Below are positions 35,948-45,278 of a DNA stretch of 64,000 nt, piece after piece. The notes beneath the pieces were generated by a model. It saw only the letters and a program-made list of their open reading frames with translations. It did no database searches and had not been told where the DNA came from. The DNA comes from Phytohabitans maris (GTDB taxonomy: Bacteria > Actinomycetota > Actinomycetes > Mycobacteriales > Micromonosporaceae). The stretch lies in contig NZ_JAVHUY010000032.1 in the NCBI RefSeq assembly GCF_031085175.1, forward strand, positions 52,249 through 116,248, in the 5' to 3' direction. Position 1 is the first letter of the stretch, and every line of letters begins with the position of its first letter. A program made the translations under genes and the position numbers.

Positions 35948-37557
35948 TGGCGCGCGGCGCGGTACGGAACGGGACGGATGACGGGGCACAGATGCTTTCT
36001 GCACAACCGCGGACGGATACGCTCGCGGAGGGCACGGCACCCCGCACGGACCTGACGGGCCGCCTGAGCCGCTGGCTCGGCCTCGCCCTGGTGGTGCTGC
36101 TCGGGGCCCTCCTGATCTGGGTGCTCTTCGAGACCTGGATCCAGGTGCTGCTCTCCACCCCGGTGGAGGACGCCGAGGGCAACCTGCTCGCCGAGGGGCC
36201 GGACTGGCCGAAGGACGTCAAGAACGGCCTCTACTTCCTCCTCCTGGCCTTCGCCCTCGTCAAGATCACAGTGGGCCGGCGATGGCGCGACTTCCGTACC
36301 CCGGCGGACGTCGCGCTCGTGGTGCTCGGCGTGGTGCTGGTGCTCGCCGGCCTGTTCGGCGACTCGTCGTTCCAGCTGATCGGCGAGGCCGGCTGGGTGT
36401 ACCTGCGCGGCGTCATCGTCTTCTACGCCTGGCGGGCCGCCGACCCCGGCCGTACCTCGGTGCGGCGGGTGCTGACCGTCGTCGGCGTGATCGTCGGCCT
36501 CAACGCGCTGATCGCGATCTGGCAGACCCTCGCCGGCCCGACCAGCTACGAAAACCTCGGCTGGATCAACATGACGTGGGCCCGGATCAACCGGGCGCAC
36601 GCGCTGCTCGACCACCCCAACCACCTCGGGCACCTGCTCGCGCTCACGATGCTCGGCATCTTCGCGTACATGGCCTCCCGGACGAAGGTCCACTGGCGGT
36701 GGTGGGTCGCGTTCGTGCTGCTGGCGGTCGCGCTCTCGGCCACCCAGTCGCGCGAGTCGACGCTCGGCTTCGTCGCCGGCGTCGCGGTGATCTGCTTCCT
36801 GCGCCGCGGCAAGTGGGCCGCCGCCGCGATCTCCGTCACGATCGTGCTCGGCTTCGCCGCCGCCCAGCTCGCCGTCAGCCCGGAAAACCGGGCCGAGCTG
36901 GCCCGCCGCCTCGCCGGCGTGGCCAGCGCCTTCGACCTGCCCAGCGGCGCCGAGGGCGACGACGCCTGCGTCGAGACCCGCACCGACTGCGGCGAGGACC
37001 GGGAGAAGATCCCCGAGCGCGAGGTCCGCGTGCTCTACACCCAGCAGGGCGTCGAGCTGTGGCTCAAGCGGCCGGCACTCGGGTACGGCGTGGGCCAGTT
37101 CGGCGGCATCGTGGCGTACGAGCACGACCCGCTCTGGTACCAGGACCCGCGCTTCGGCCCGGAGGGTTTCCGCCTGTACGGCTCGAACGAGAAGCAGGTC
37201 GACTCGTTCTGGCTGCACCTGCTGGTGGAGACCGGCACGCTCGGCGCGCTCGCCTACCTGGTCTGGCTCTTCCTGCTCATCGCGCCGATCGTGCGCGCGG
37301 TGTGGCGGCGCGGTAGCGCGGTGCATCCGTTCGGCTGGTGGGCGCCGGCGGCGATGATGTTCGCGGTGCTGGTGGCCTGCCTGGCCCCCTCGCTGGAGGA
37401 TCCGCTGTTTCCGGCGCAGCTCTTCACCATCCTGGGCCTGGCCTGGGTGTGGTGGAAGCGTGGCACGCTAGTGTCGTCGGGATCAGGCTCGAGCGGGAGT
37501 CGTGAGGCAACGGGCAGCGACCACGACGGTGGCCGAGCGCCGAGCGGCGGAGCGTGA
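35947..37557 (+). CDS. O-antigen ligase/polymerase-like membrane protein (Wzy_C)
   Basis: 536 aa, about 10-12 TM helices with a large extracellular loop between residues about 290 and 400 (contains LKRPALGYGVGQFGG and the Tyr-rich YEHDPLWYQDPRFG). The SATQSRESTLGFVAG segment is the core Wzy_C motif. GTG overlaps the upstream TAG (TAGTG); GGAGG lies 5-6 nt before. The final ~20 residues (SREATGSDHDGGRAPSGGA) are encoded by an interspersed DNA repeat and are probably not functional. Likely polymerises the flipped repeat units. Confidence 0.85.
   Translation: MARGAVRNGTDDGAQMLSAQPRTDTLAEGTAPRTDLTGRLSRWLGLALVVLLGALLIWVLFETWIQVLLSTPVEDAEGNLLAEGPDWPKDVKNGLYFLLLAFALVKITVGRRWRDFRTPADVALVVLGVVLVLAGLFGDSSFQLIGEAGWVYLRGVIVFYAWRAADPGRTSVRRVLTVVGVIVGLNALIAIWQTLAGPTSYENLGWINMTWARINRAHALLDHPNHLGHLLALTMLGIFAYMASRTKVHWRWWVAFVLLAVALSATQSRESTLGFVAGVAVICFLRRGKWAAAAISVTIVLGFAAAQLAVSPENRAELARRLAGVASAFDLPSGAEGDDACVETRTDCGEDREKIPEREVRVLYTQQGVELWLKRPALGYGVGQFGGIVAYEHDPLWYQDPRFGPEGFRLYGSNEKQVDSFWLHLLVETGTLGALAYLVWLFLLIAPIVRAVWRRGSAVHPFGWWAPAAMMFAVLVACLAPSLEDPLFPAQLFTILGLAWVWWKRGTLVSSGSGSSGSREATGSDHDGGRAPSGGA
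37495..37557 (+). repeat. REATG-unit interspersed repeat at the 3' end of the polymerase gene
   Basis: CGGGAGTCGTGAGGCAACGG, then ACCACGACGGTGGCCGAGCG and CCGAGCGGCGGAGCG. Matches the units at 21117-21180 and 56848-56995 and here is translated in frame, supplying the stop codon. Confidence 0.75.
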
Positions 37558-37589
37558 AGGCTCAGTGACACCCGAGAGGACCGAAGAAC

Positions 37590-38612
37590 GTGAGTGATGC
37601 CGTCGCACTGGTCGGCTTCGGCTACTGGGGCCCCAACCTGGCCCGCAACCTGCAGACCCACGCCGGCGACCGGTGGCGCTACCTGGTCGAGCTCTCGCCC
37701 GAGCGGGGCGCCAAGGCGGCCGGGCTGTACCCGAAGGTGACCGTCACCGACGACCTGGCCGCCGTGCTCGACGACCCGGAGGTCGGCCTCGCCGTCGTCG
37801 CCACCCCGGCGGCCACGCACGCGCCCCTCACCCGGCGGCTGCTGGAGGCCGGCAAGCACGTCCTGGTGGAAAAGCCGCTCGCGCTCTCCAGTGCGGACGC
37901 CGTCGCGCTCGCCCGCCTCGCCGACCAGCGCGAGCGGGTGCTGATGGTCGGGCACACCTTCGAGTACGTGCCGGCCGTGCGCAGGATGAAGGAGCTCGTC
38001 GACGGCGACGCCTTCGGCGACCTGCTCTACCTGCACTCGCAGCGGCTCAACCTGGGGCGCATCCAGAGCGACATCAACGCGTTCTGGTCGATCGGCCCGC
38101 ACGACGTCTCGATCGCCAACTACCTGGTCGGGCAGCGCCCCGAGTGGGCCGCCGCCGAGGGCGCCCGCTACCTCAACAAGGACGTCGAGGACGTGGCTTT
38201 CGTCACCGTCGGTTACCCCGGCGGCGTGCTCGCCCACATGCACGTGAGCTGGCTCGACCCGTCGAAGACCCGCCGGACCACCGTCGTGGGCAGCAAGCAG
38301 ATGCTCGTGTACGACGACATGGACGCCGACGCCAAGCTGCGGGTCTACGACAAGGGCGCCGACAAGGTCTTCGAAGACGAGTACGGCGCCTGGCAGTACC
38401 GCCTGCGCGACGGCGTCGTGACCGTGCCCGAGCTGGAAAAGGCCGAGCCGCTCGGCGTGGAGCTGCGACACTTCCTGGAGTGCGCCGACACCGGCACCCG
38501 CCCGCGCACCGACGGGTGGAACGGGGTCGACGTCGTGGCCGTGCTCGAGGCGGTCGACGCCTCGCTGCGGGCCGGCGGCGCCCAGGTGAAGGTGGAGGCC
38601 GGTGACCGTTAG
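37590..38612 (+). CDS. Gfo/Idh/MocA oxidoreductase, WbpB/WlbA-like
   Basis: 340 aa NAD(P)-dependent sugar 3-dehydrogenase candidate. N-terminal VALVGFGYWGPNLARNL is the Rossmann motif; EAGKHVLVEKPLAL carries the catalytic EKP; C-domain HDVSIANYLVG with the conserved His. It is closest in layout to WbpB (UDP-GlcNAc-uronate 3-dehydrogenase), because an acetyltransferase and a PLP aminotransferase follow, as in WbpB-WbpD-WbpE. Overlaps the next gene by 11 nt. Confidence 0.8.
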   Translation: MSDAVALVGFGYWGPNLARNLQTHAGDRWRYLVELSPERGAKAAGLYPKVTVTDDLAAVLDDPEVGLAVVATPAATHAPLTRRLLEAGKHVLVEKPLALSSADAVALARLADQRERVLMVGHTFEYVPAVRRMKELVDGDAFGDLLYLHSQRLNLGRIQSDINAFWSIGPHDVSIANYLVGQRPEWAAAEGARYLNKDVEDVAFVTVGYPGGVLAHMHVSWLDPSKTRRTTVVGSKQMLVYDDMDADAKLRVYDKGADKVFEDEYGAWQYRLRDGVVTVPELEKAEPLGVELRHFLECADTGTRPRTDGWNGVDVVAVLEAVDASLRAGGAQVKVEAGDR

Positions 38613-39246
38613 CCCCCTCGCCGTGATCGCCGAAGGCGTCGTCCTCGGCGGCGGCGCGACCGTCGAGGAGTTCTGCATCGTCGGCCGGTCCGGGCCCGAC
38701 GGCGCGAAGACGGTCTTCGGCGACGGCGCCAAGCTGCGCAGCCACACCGTCGTCTACGCCGGCGTGACCGCCGGCGCGAAGTTCCAGACCGGACACCACG
38801 TCCTGGTCCGCGAGCACACCACCATCGGCGACGACGTCTCGGTCGGCTCACTCTCCGTCGTGGAGCACACCGTCCAGATCGGAGACCGGGTACGGGTGCA
38901 CTCGCACTGCTTCGTCCCCGAGTTCTCGGTCCTGGAGGACGACGCGTGGCTCGGCCCGCGGGTGACGCTCACCAACGCGCCGTTCCCGCGCTGCCCGGAC
39001 GTCGCCAAGTGCATCAAGGGCGTCCACATCGGACGCGCGGCGCGCATCGGCGCCAACGTCACCATCCTGCCCGGCGTACGCATCGGCGAGCGGGCCCTCA
39101 TCGGCGCCGGCGCGGTCGTCACGAAGGACGTCGCCCCCGGCGCCGTCGTCGTCGGCAACGCCGGCCGGCAGGTGAAGACCATCGACGACCTGCTCTGCCC
39201 CGCCGGGATAGACCATCGCCCCTACCCATCGCTATCGGAGTCATGA
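38602..39246 (+). CDS. Left-handed beta-helix acyltransferase, WbpD-like
   Basis: 214 aa hexapeptide-repeat enzyme. Repeats such as LGGGATVEEFCIVG, VFGDGAKLRSHTVVYAGVTAG and IGRAARIGANVTILPGVRIGERALIGAGAVVTKDVAPGAVVVG build the helix; HHVLVREHTT holds a likely catalytic His. Would N-acetylate the 3-amino sugar made by the neighbouring aminotransferase, using acetyl-CoA. GTG 38602 lies inside the preceding gene. Confidence 0.8.
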   Translation: MTVSPLAVIAEGVVLGGGATVEEFCIVGRSGPDGAKTVFGDGAKLRSHTVVYAGVTAGAKFQTGHHVLVREHTTIGDDVSVGSLSVVEHTVQIGDRVRVHSHCFVPEFSVLEDDAWLGPRVTLTNAPFPRCPDVAKCIKGVHIGRAARIGANVTILPGVRIGERALIGAGAVVTKDVAPGAVVVGNAGRQVKTIDDLLCPAGIDHRPYPSLSES

Positions 39247-40364
39247 TGACCACCGCAGTACCGCTCGTCGACGTCAAGGCCTCCTACCTGCGCCACAAGG
39301 AGGCGATCGACGCCGGCATGCGCGAGGTCGTGGAGAGCACGGCGTTCATCCAGGGGCCGCAGCTGAAGGCGTTCGAGGCGCAGTTCGCGGCGTTCTGCGG
39401 CACCAAGCACGCGATCGGCGTCGGCTCCGGCACGGCCGCGCTGCACCTGGCGCTCGCCGCCGCGGGCGTCGGCCCCGGCGACGTGGTGGCGGTGCCGGCG
39501 CACACGTTCATCGCCTCCGCCGAGCCGATCACCTGGCTGGGCGCGACCCCGCGGTTCGTGGAGATCGACCCGCAGACCGGCGCGATGGACCCGGTCGCGC
39601 TCAAGGACGCCATCGACGGGGTACGCGCGGTGATGCCGGTCGACATCCACGGCCGCCCCGCCGACCTGGAGCAGCTCTCGGCGGTGGCCGCCTCGGCCGG
39701 CGTACCGCTGATCGAGGACGCCGCCCAGTCGCACGGCGCCGACGTGGTCAAGGCCGACGGCAGCGTGGTGCGCGCCGGCGGGTGGGGGCTCGCCGCCTGC
39801 TTCTCCTTCTACCCGGGCAAAAACCTCGGCGCCTTCGGCGACGCGGGCGCCATCACCACCAACGACGACGACTTCGCCGCCGCCGTGCGCAAGCTCCGCG
39901 ACCACGGGCGCACCACGAAGTACGAGCACGAGATCGTCGGGTACGCGCACCGGATGGACACCCTCCAGGCGGCCGTCCTGTCGGCGAAGCTCCCCACACT
40001 CGACGACGACAACGCCCGGCGGGTGGAGCTGATGGCCGGCTACGAGGCCGAGCTGGCCGGCGTCGGCGACCTCTGGTTCCCGCCGGCGACCCCCGACCGG
40101 CGCAGCGTCTTCCACCACGCGCTGCTGCGCACGGCCCGCCGGGACGACCTGCTGGCGCACCTTCGCGCGGCCGGTGTGGGTGCCGGTGTCCACTACCCGG
40201 TGCCGCTGCACCTCCAGCCGGCGTACGCGTCGCTCGGGCACAAGCGGGGCGACCTGCCGCTGACCGAGGCGTGGGCGGACGAGTGCCTGTCGCTGCCGAT
40301 CTACCCCGAGCTGACCTCCGCACAGCAGGCGCAGGTGGTGGACGCGGTCCGGTCGTTCTTCTGA
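39246..40364 (+). CDS. DegT/DnrJ/EryC1 PLP aminotransferase, WbpE-like
   Basis: About 372 aa. PLP-binding region SFYPGKNLGAFGDAGAI contains the Schiff-base Lys; GTKHAIGVGSGTAALHLAL and VPAHTFIASAEPITWLGA are sugar-aminotransferase motifs; EDAAQSHGA is the PLP ring contact. It would install the 3-amino group on the keto-sugar from the WbpB-like enzyme. ATG 39246 (or 39243) overlaps the upstream stop. Confidence 0.88.
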   Translation: MTTAVPLVDVKASYLRHKEAIDAGMREVVESTAFIQGPQLKAFEAQFAAFCGTKHAIGVGSGTAALHLALAAAGVGPGDVVAVPAHTFIASAEPITWLGATPRFVEIDPQTGAMDPVALKDAIDGVRAVMPVDIHGRPADLEQLSAVAASAGVPLIEDAAQSHGADVVKADGSVVRAGGWGLAACFSFYPGKNLGAFGDAGAITTNDDDFAAAVRKLRDHGRTTKYEHEIVGYAHRMDTLQAAVLSAKLPTLDDDNARRVELMAGYEAELAGVGDLWFPPATPDRRSVFHHALLRTARRDDLLAHLRAAGVGAGVHYPVPLHLQPAYASLGHKRGDLPLTEAWADECLSLPIYPELTSAQQAQVVDAVRSFF

Positions 40365-41326
40365 TGAAGGTGCTCGCGGTCACCAACCTGTGGCCGACCG
40401 AGGGCAGCTTCCGCGGCGTGTTCGTGGCCGAGCAGGTGGAGGGTCTGCGCAAGCTCGGCCACGACGTCGACGTGGAGGTGGTCGCCCAGTCCCGCGGCGT
40501 CAAGGACTACCTCCTGGCCGCCCCGCGGGTGCGCCGCCGGGCCCGCGCCGCGCGCTACGACCTCGTCCACGTCCACTATGGACTGACGGCGCTCTCCGCC
40601 CGCCTGGTCGGCCGGGTACCGCGCGTGCTCTCCCTCTACGGCAGCGACGTCAACGAGCCCTGGCAGGCCCGCATCACCCGGCTGACCGCCGGCCACCCGG
40701 CGGTGCGCGTGTACCCGTCGAAGCGCTTGGTCGAGGCGGCCGGCGACCCGGCCGGCGTGGTCGTGCCGAACGGCATAGACTTCGACTTCTTCGCGCCCGG
40801 CGACCGCGCGGCGGCCCGGTCCCGGCTGGGGTTCGGGCCGGACGAGGTGGTGGTGCTCTTCGGCGCCGCCCCGGACAACGCGGTCAAGCGCTACGACATC
40901 TTCACCGCCGTGCTGGCGGGGCTGCGCGAGCGCGGGCTGCCGGTGCGCGAGCTCATCCTGCCCGGCCCCGGCCAGGTCCGGGCGGACGTGGTACCCAAGT
41001 TCGCCGCGGCCGACCTGCTGCTGGTCACGTCGCGGCAGGGCACCGAGAGCGGTCCGCTGATCGTCAAGGAGGCCGCCGCGATGGGCCTCCCCGTGGTCAG
41101 CGTCGACGTCGGCGACGTCCGCGAGGTGCTGGACGACGTGACCCCCTCCGCGGTCGTGGACTTCCCGCCCTCCGACCCCGAGCTGGTCGAGGCGCTGGTC
41201 GCGGCGTCCGCGCGGGTACTGGAGTCCGGCTCCCGCAGCGACGGCCGCGCGAAGATCGCCCGCTACGACCAGGACGCCGTCGTCCGCCAGCTCGCCGCCG
41301 TCTACGAGCGTGCCCTGACCCTCTGA
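40364..41326 (+). CDS. Glycosyltransferase family 4
   Basis: 320 aa GT-B. VTNLWPTEGSFRGVFVAEQVEGLRKLG and LVHVHYGLTAL in the N-domain; VVPNGIDFDFFAP linker; SRQGTESGPLIVKEAAAMGLPVVSVDVGDVREVL is the conserved E-x7-E donor site. Last gene of the polysaccharide operon; a hairpin terminator follows 24 nt after the stop. Acceptor unknown. Confidence 0.87.
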   Translation: MKVLAVTNLWPTEGSFRGVFVAEQVEGLRKLGHDVDVEVVAQSRGVKDYLLAAPRVRRRARAARYDLVHVHYGLTALSARLVGRVPRVLSLYGSDVNEPWQARITRLTAGHPAVRVYPSKRLVEAAGDPAGVVVPNGIDFDFFAPGDRAAARSRLGFGPDEVVVLFGAAPDNAVKRYDIFTAVLAGLRERGLPVRELILPGPGQVRADVVPKFAAADLLLVTSRQGTESGPLIVKEAAAMGLPVVSVDVGDVREVLDDVTPSAVVDFPPSDPELVEALVAASARVLESGSRSDGRAKIARYDQDAVVRQLAAVYERALTL

Positions 41327-41349
41327 CAGCGCGTGCCCTCCCACGGCCC

Positions 41350-41403
41350 GTGATCGAAGCTCCCTCCATGTCGTTCTAGCGACTTGAAGGGAGCTTCGAT
41401 CAC
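41350..41403 (+). terminator. Long hairpin, end of the polysaccharide operon
   Basis: Perfect 16-bp arms (41350-41365 and 41388-41403, arm GTGATCGAAGCTCCCT) with a 22-nt loop that itself pairs TCG/CGA. No T-run, so it may be a bidirectional or factor-assisted stop. Confidence 0.65.
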
Positions 41404-41510
41404 CCCCACCGCTGCGCGAAGGAGCGGGCGCCCCCGCGGCATCGACCGGGGCACGAGGGGCTCAGGTCGTGCCGGTAGGGTGTCGGAGTCGTGCGGAGGC
41501 AGGAGGGGTC

Positions 41511-42176
41511 GTGGCGGAGCAGAGGACGGCCAAGCAGGAGCGGCGGGCGGCGGCCAAGGCGGCCGCCGCGCGTGCGGCGCAGGTGAAGAAGCGCAACCAG
41601 GCGCTCGCGGGCGCCGGCGCGGGTCTCGCCGTCCTCGTGGTCCTGGTCGCGGTCTTCTTCATCGCGCGCGCTGGCGATGACGGCGAAGACGTCGGCTCGG
41701 CCGCGCTCACCACGACCGCCAGCCCCACCGCGGCCGCCGAGCCGGAGGCGCCGGCCGCCACGCAGCCGCCGGCCGCGGACTTCCCGCCGGTGCCCGATGG
41801 GGCCGACCCGGCGCTCAAGACCAAGCCGCAGGTCAAGGCGGGCAGCGGCACCCTCGCAAAGCTCGCCGTCACCCCGCTCGTCAAGGGCAAGGGCCCGGCG
41901 GCCGAGGCGGGCCAGACCATCACCGTCAACTACGTCGGCGTCTCCTACACGACCGGCGAGGAGTTCGACGCCTCGTGGAACCGGTCGGAGCCGTTCAGCT
42001 TCCAGCTCGGCACGGGCGGCGTGATCCCCGGCTGGGACCAGGGGCTGGTCGGCGCGACCGTGGGCAGCCGCGTGCAGCTGGACATCCCGGCCGACCTCGC
42101 GTACGGGGAAAACCCGCAGGGCGGCCAGCCGGCCGGGCCGCTGCGCTTCGTCATCGACGTGCTCGGGCTCCAGTAG
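41511..42176 (+). CDS. FKBP-type peptidyl-prolyl isomerase, membrane-anchored
   Basis: 221 aa: basic N-terminus (RTAKQERRAAAKAAAARAAQ), one TM helix at about 37-57, an Ala/Pro linker to about 110, then the FKBP domain (GQTITVNYVGVSYTTGEEFD, FQLGTGGVIPGWDQGLVG, IPADLAYG). Active-site Tyr/Asp/Trp positions are present. Likely assists folding outside the membrane. GTG 41511 with AGGAGGGG 2 nt upstream of a short spacer; TAGGGT at 41476 is a possible -10. Confidence 0.88.
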   Translation: MAEQRTAKQERRAAAKAAAARAAQVKKRNQALAGAGAGLAVLVVLVAVFFIARAGDDGEDVGSAALTTTASPTAAAEPEAPAATQPPAADFPPVPDGADPALKTKPQVKAGSGTLAKLAVTPLVKGKGPAAEAGQTITVNYVGVSYTTGEEFDASWNRSEPFSFQLGTGGVIPGWDQGLVGATVGSRVQLDIPADLAYGENPQGGQPAGPLRFVIDVLGLQ

Positions 42177-42180
42177 CGCC

Positions 42181-43209
42181 ATGCTGCCCTGGGAGGGTGA
42201 GCTCGCCGGGCGCCTCGACCGAGAGGTGATCGACTCGGCGCTGCTGCGCGGAAACCCGCTCGGCGACCCGCACGAGCGGCCGTTGTGGGTGTACACGCCA
42301 CCCGGCTACGACGCCGGCGCGGCCACCCGCTACCCGGTGGTCTACGTGCTGCAGGGGTACACCGGTCACGTGGCGATGTGGGCAAACCGCACGCCGTACC
42401 GGCAGCCGTTCATCGAGACGGCCGACGCGGTCTTCGCCACCGGCGAGGCGCCGCCCTGCATCGTGGTGTACGTGGACGCGTGGACCGCGTACGGCGGCTC
42501 GCAGTTCGTCGACTCGCCCGGCACCGGCCCCTACCACTCGTACCTCTGCGACGAGATCGTCCCCTGGGTCGACGCCCGCTACCGCACCATCCCCGACCGC
42601 GAGTCGCGGGCCGTGAGCGGCAAGTCCTCCGGCGGCTTCGGTGCGATGATCACGCCGATGCTGCGCCCCGACCTCTTCGGCGCGCTCGCCACCCACGCCG
42701 GCGACAGCCTGTACGAGTACTGCTACCTGGGGGAGTTCGCCAAGTCGGCGCGGGCGCTGCGCGAGTACGACGGCGACATCCAGCGGTGGTGGGACGACTT
42801 CCGCTCGCGGACGGCGTTCACGAAAGAGGCCGACCAGACGCTGCTCATGATCCTCGGCTGCACGGCGTGCTTCTCCGCGCGCGACGACGGCACACCGGAG
42901 CTGCCGTTCGACCCGCGCACCGGCCAGCTCCGGCCCGAGGTGTGGGAGCGGTGGCTGGCCTGGGACCCGGTGCGCATGGTCGACCGGTACGCGGACGCGC
43001 TCCGCTCCCTCCGCGCCGTCTGGATCGACGCCGGCACCCGCGACGAGTGGTTCCTCGACCTGGGCGCGGCGGCGTTCCGGGACGGGCTGGCACGGATCGG
43101 CCTGCCCGGCGAGAAGGTCCACTTCGCACACTTCGAGGCCGGGCACGGCGCGATCGACTACCGGTACCCGATGTCGCTCGCCTGGCTCGCGCACCGTCTG
43201 GCTCGCTGA
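42181..43209 (+). CDS. Alpha/beta hydrolase esterase (EstD/putative esterase family)
   Basis: 342 aa. YPVVYVLQGYTGH is the first core strand and oxyanion region; VSGKSSGGFGAM is the nucleophile elbow (GKSSG, Ser nucleophile); FEAGHGAIDY supplies the His. Lid segment is rich in Trp/Tyr. No signal peptide, so cytoplasmic. It starts 4 nt after the FKBP gene and is probably co-transcribed; substrate unknown. Confidence 0.85.
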   Translation: MLPWEGELAGRLDREVIDSALLRGNPLGDPHERPLWVYTPPGYDAGAATRYPVVYVLQGYTGHVAMWANRTPYRQPFIETADAVFATGEAPPCIVVYVDAWTAYGGSQFVDSPGTGPYHSYLCDEIVPWVDARYRTIPDRESRAVSGKSSGGFGAMITPMLRPDLFGALATHAGDSLYEYCYLGEFAKSARALREYDGDIQRWWDDFRSRTAFTKEADQTLLMILGCTACFSARDDGTPELPFDPRTGQLRPEVWERWLAWDPVRMVDRYADALRSLRAVWIDAGTRDEWFLDLGAAAFRDGLARIGLPGEKVHFAHFEAGHGAIDYRYPMSLAWLAHRLAR

Positions 43210-43492
43210 GGCAGCGCGCTTCTTGCGCTCCGCGCGTCCGGCGCGCGCCGTGTTCGGTGCTGGGCCGGCTGTCGGGCCTGGCGGCCCGGCGTGGCCGTTT
43301 CGTTGCGGCTCGGCCTTTTGCGCGCCCCGTGTTTGACGCGCCCCGCGCGTCTAGCGCGCGCTCCGTCCGCTGGTGCGCGGCGCGGTCCAGGATCGCGCCG
43401 GGTCCGTGCGCGGTCCTTGCGAGACAGCGCCAACCGGCCCGAAGCGGGCACTCACCCGGCGCGGGTACGGGAGCGTGCCCACACTGTCCACC
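43210..43492. other. Gene-free gap, GC-rich words
   Basis: 283 bp with many short GCGCG/CGCGC inverted words (for example around GCGTCTAGCGCGCGC at 43345). All frames are open by composition. No promoter, RNA or repeat copy of the main families is seen. Confidence 0.5.
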
Positions 43493-45241
43493 ATGGCTGA
43501 ACTGACCCGTCGTGACCTGCTCCGCGCCTCCGCCGCCACGGCCGGCGCCGCCTGGCTCCCCGCCGGTGTGTTCGCTGACGAGGCACCGGGCGTGTTCCGG
43601 GGTGACCCGGTTGGGGTGCTCGGCGACGATCCTCCGCCCGGCTTCCCGGCCGGCGTCGACGTGCACCGCGAGGTCTACGAGAACTGGGCCGGCGAGATCC
43701 GCGTCGCCAGCCTGTGGACGTGCGTGCCGCGGACCGCCGCCGAGGTCGTCGCCGCCGTCAACTGGGCGCACGCCGCCGGTTGGAAGGTGCGCCCGCGCGG
43801 CTACCGGCACGGCTGGGCGCCGCTCACCGTGACCGGGGCGACCGACCCCGCCGCCCCGGTACTCCTCGTCGACACCACCCGCCACCTGACCGCGATGTCG
43901 ATCGAACCCGGCCCGGTGCCCGGCTCGTCGGCGGTGCGGGTGGGCGCCGGCGCCTCGATGGACGACCTGCTCGCCTTCCTGGAGGCCAACGGCCTCGGCG
44001 TCACCAACACGCCGGCGCCCGGCGACCTCAGCGTCGGCGGCGTTCTCGCGATCAACGGCCACGGCACGTCGGTGGCCGCCGCCGGCGAGACCCTCCCGCC
44101 CGGGCACACGTACGGCACGCTCAGCAACCTCGTCCTGTCGCTCACCGCCGTCGTCTGGGACCCATCAACCGGCCGCTATGTGTTGAACACGTTCAACCGT
44201 GGCGACCCGCTGGGGTCGGCGCTGCTCACCCATGTGGGCAGAGCGTTCGTCACCGAGGCGGTGCTTCGGGTCGGCGCCGACCACAACCTGCGCTGCGTGT
44301 CCCATGTGGACGTACCGGCGGCGGAGCTCTTCGGGCCGCCCGGCGCGCCCGGCCGCACGTACGCCCGGTACGTCGACGAGGGCGGGCGGGTGGAGGCGAT
44401 CTGGTTCACCAACACCACCAAGCCGTGGGTGAAGGTGTGGAGCGTCAGCCCGGAGCGCCCCCTCACGTCCCGGCCGGCCGTCGCGCCGTACAACTACCCG
44501 TTCTCCGACAACGTGCCCGAGGCCGTCTCCGACCTGGCCGAGCGGCTGCTGGCGGGGGAGTGGGAGCTGACCCCGACGTTCGGGCGGCTGCAGTACACCG
44601 TCGCGGCCGCCGGGCTCACCGCCACGCTCTCGTCCGACCTGTGGGGGCCGTCGAAGAACCTGCTGCTGTACGTCAAGCCGACCACCCTGCGGGAGACCGC
44701 CAACGGGTACGCCGTGCTCACCAGCCGCGCCTCGATCCAGCGGGTGGTGCACGAGTTCGCCGTGTACCACGAGCGGTCGGTGGCGGCGTACCAGGCGCGC
44801 GGCCTCTACCCGGTCACCGGGCAGGTGGAGGTCCGGGTGGCCGGCGTGGACCGGGCCGCCGACTGCGGGGTACCCGGCGCGGCGCCACCGGCCCTGTCCG
44901 CGGCCCGGCCCCGCGCCGACCACCCGGAGTGGGACGTGGTCGTCTGGTTCGACGTGCTGACCTTCCCGACCGCGCCCGGCGCGCACGCCTTCTACCGCGA
45001 CATGGAGCGGTTCTTCCTCGACACCTACCAGGGGTACGCGGCGGTGCGGGCCGAGTGGTCGAAGGGCTGGGGGTACACGACGACGGCGGCCTGGGCCGAC
45101 CTGCCGTTCGTCACCGGCACGGTGCCCGACTCGTACCGCCAGGGCCCCGACCCTACGTGGGACTCGGCGGTCGATGTGTTGAACATGTTCGACCCGCACC
45201 GGGTGTTCACCAACCCGTTCCTCGACGTCCTGCTGGCGTGA
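43493..45241 (+). CDS. Tat-exported FAD oxidase, VAO-type cholesterol/alditol oxidase-like
   Basis: 582 aa. Tat signal with LTRRDLLRASAATAGAAWLP and a cleavage region near FADEA. FAD domain: TCVPRTAAEVVAAVNWAHAAGWKVRPRGYRHGW, then GDLSVGGVLAINGHGTSV. The C-terminal substrate domain (ending WGYTTTAAWADLPFVTG, FDPHRVFTNPFLDVLL) resembles BCO2-type cholesterol oxidases. Could oxidise a sterol or sugar alcohol outside the cell. A GTG at 43475 would be an alternative start but weakens the Tat signal. Confidence 0.8.
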   Translation: MAELTRRDLLRASAATAGAAWLPAGVFADEAPGVFRGDPVGVLGDDPPPGFPAGVDVHREVYENWAGEIRVASLWTCVPRTAAEVVAAVNWAHAAGWKVRPRGYRHGWAPLTVTGATDPAAPVLLVDTTRHLTAMSIEPGPVPGSSAVRVGAGASMDDLLAFLEANGLGVTNTPAPGDLSVGGVLAINGHGTSVAAAGETLPPGHTYGTLSNLVLSLTAVVWDPSTGRYVLNTFNRGDPLGSALLTHVGRAFVTEAVLRVGADHNLRCVSHVDVPAAELFGPPGAPGRTYARYVDEGGRVEAIWFTNTTKPWVKVWSVSPERPLTSRPAVAPYNYPFSDNVPEAVSDLAERLLAGEWELTPTFGRLQYTVAAAGLTATLSSDLWGPSKNLLLYVKPTTLRETANGYAVLTSRASIQRVVHEFAVYHERSVAAYQARGLYPVTGQVEVRVAGVDRAADCGVPGAAPPALSAARPRADHPEWDVVVWFDVLTFPTAPGAHAFYRDMERFFLDTYQGYAAVRAEWSKGWGYTTTAAWADLPFVTGTVPDSYRQGPDPTWDSAVDVLNMFDPHRVFTNPFLDVLLA

Positions 45242-45266
45242 GCAGGTCGGCGGCTTGATCAGGTCG

Positions 45267-45272
45267 TAGGAT
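45267..45272 (+). promoter_or_regulatory. Candidate -10 box (TAGGAT) of leaderless 45279 gene
   Basis: TANNNT 6 nt before the GTG at 45279; only 37 nt from the upstream stop. No Shine-Dalgarno. Confidence 0.45.
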
Positions 45273-45278
45273 GACCGC

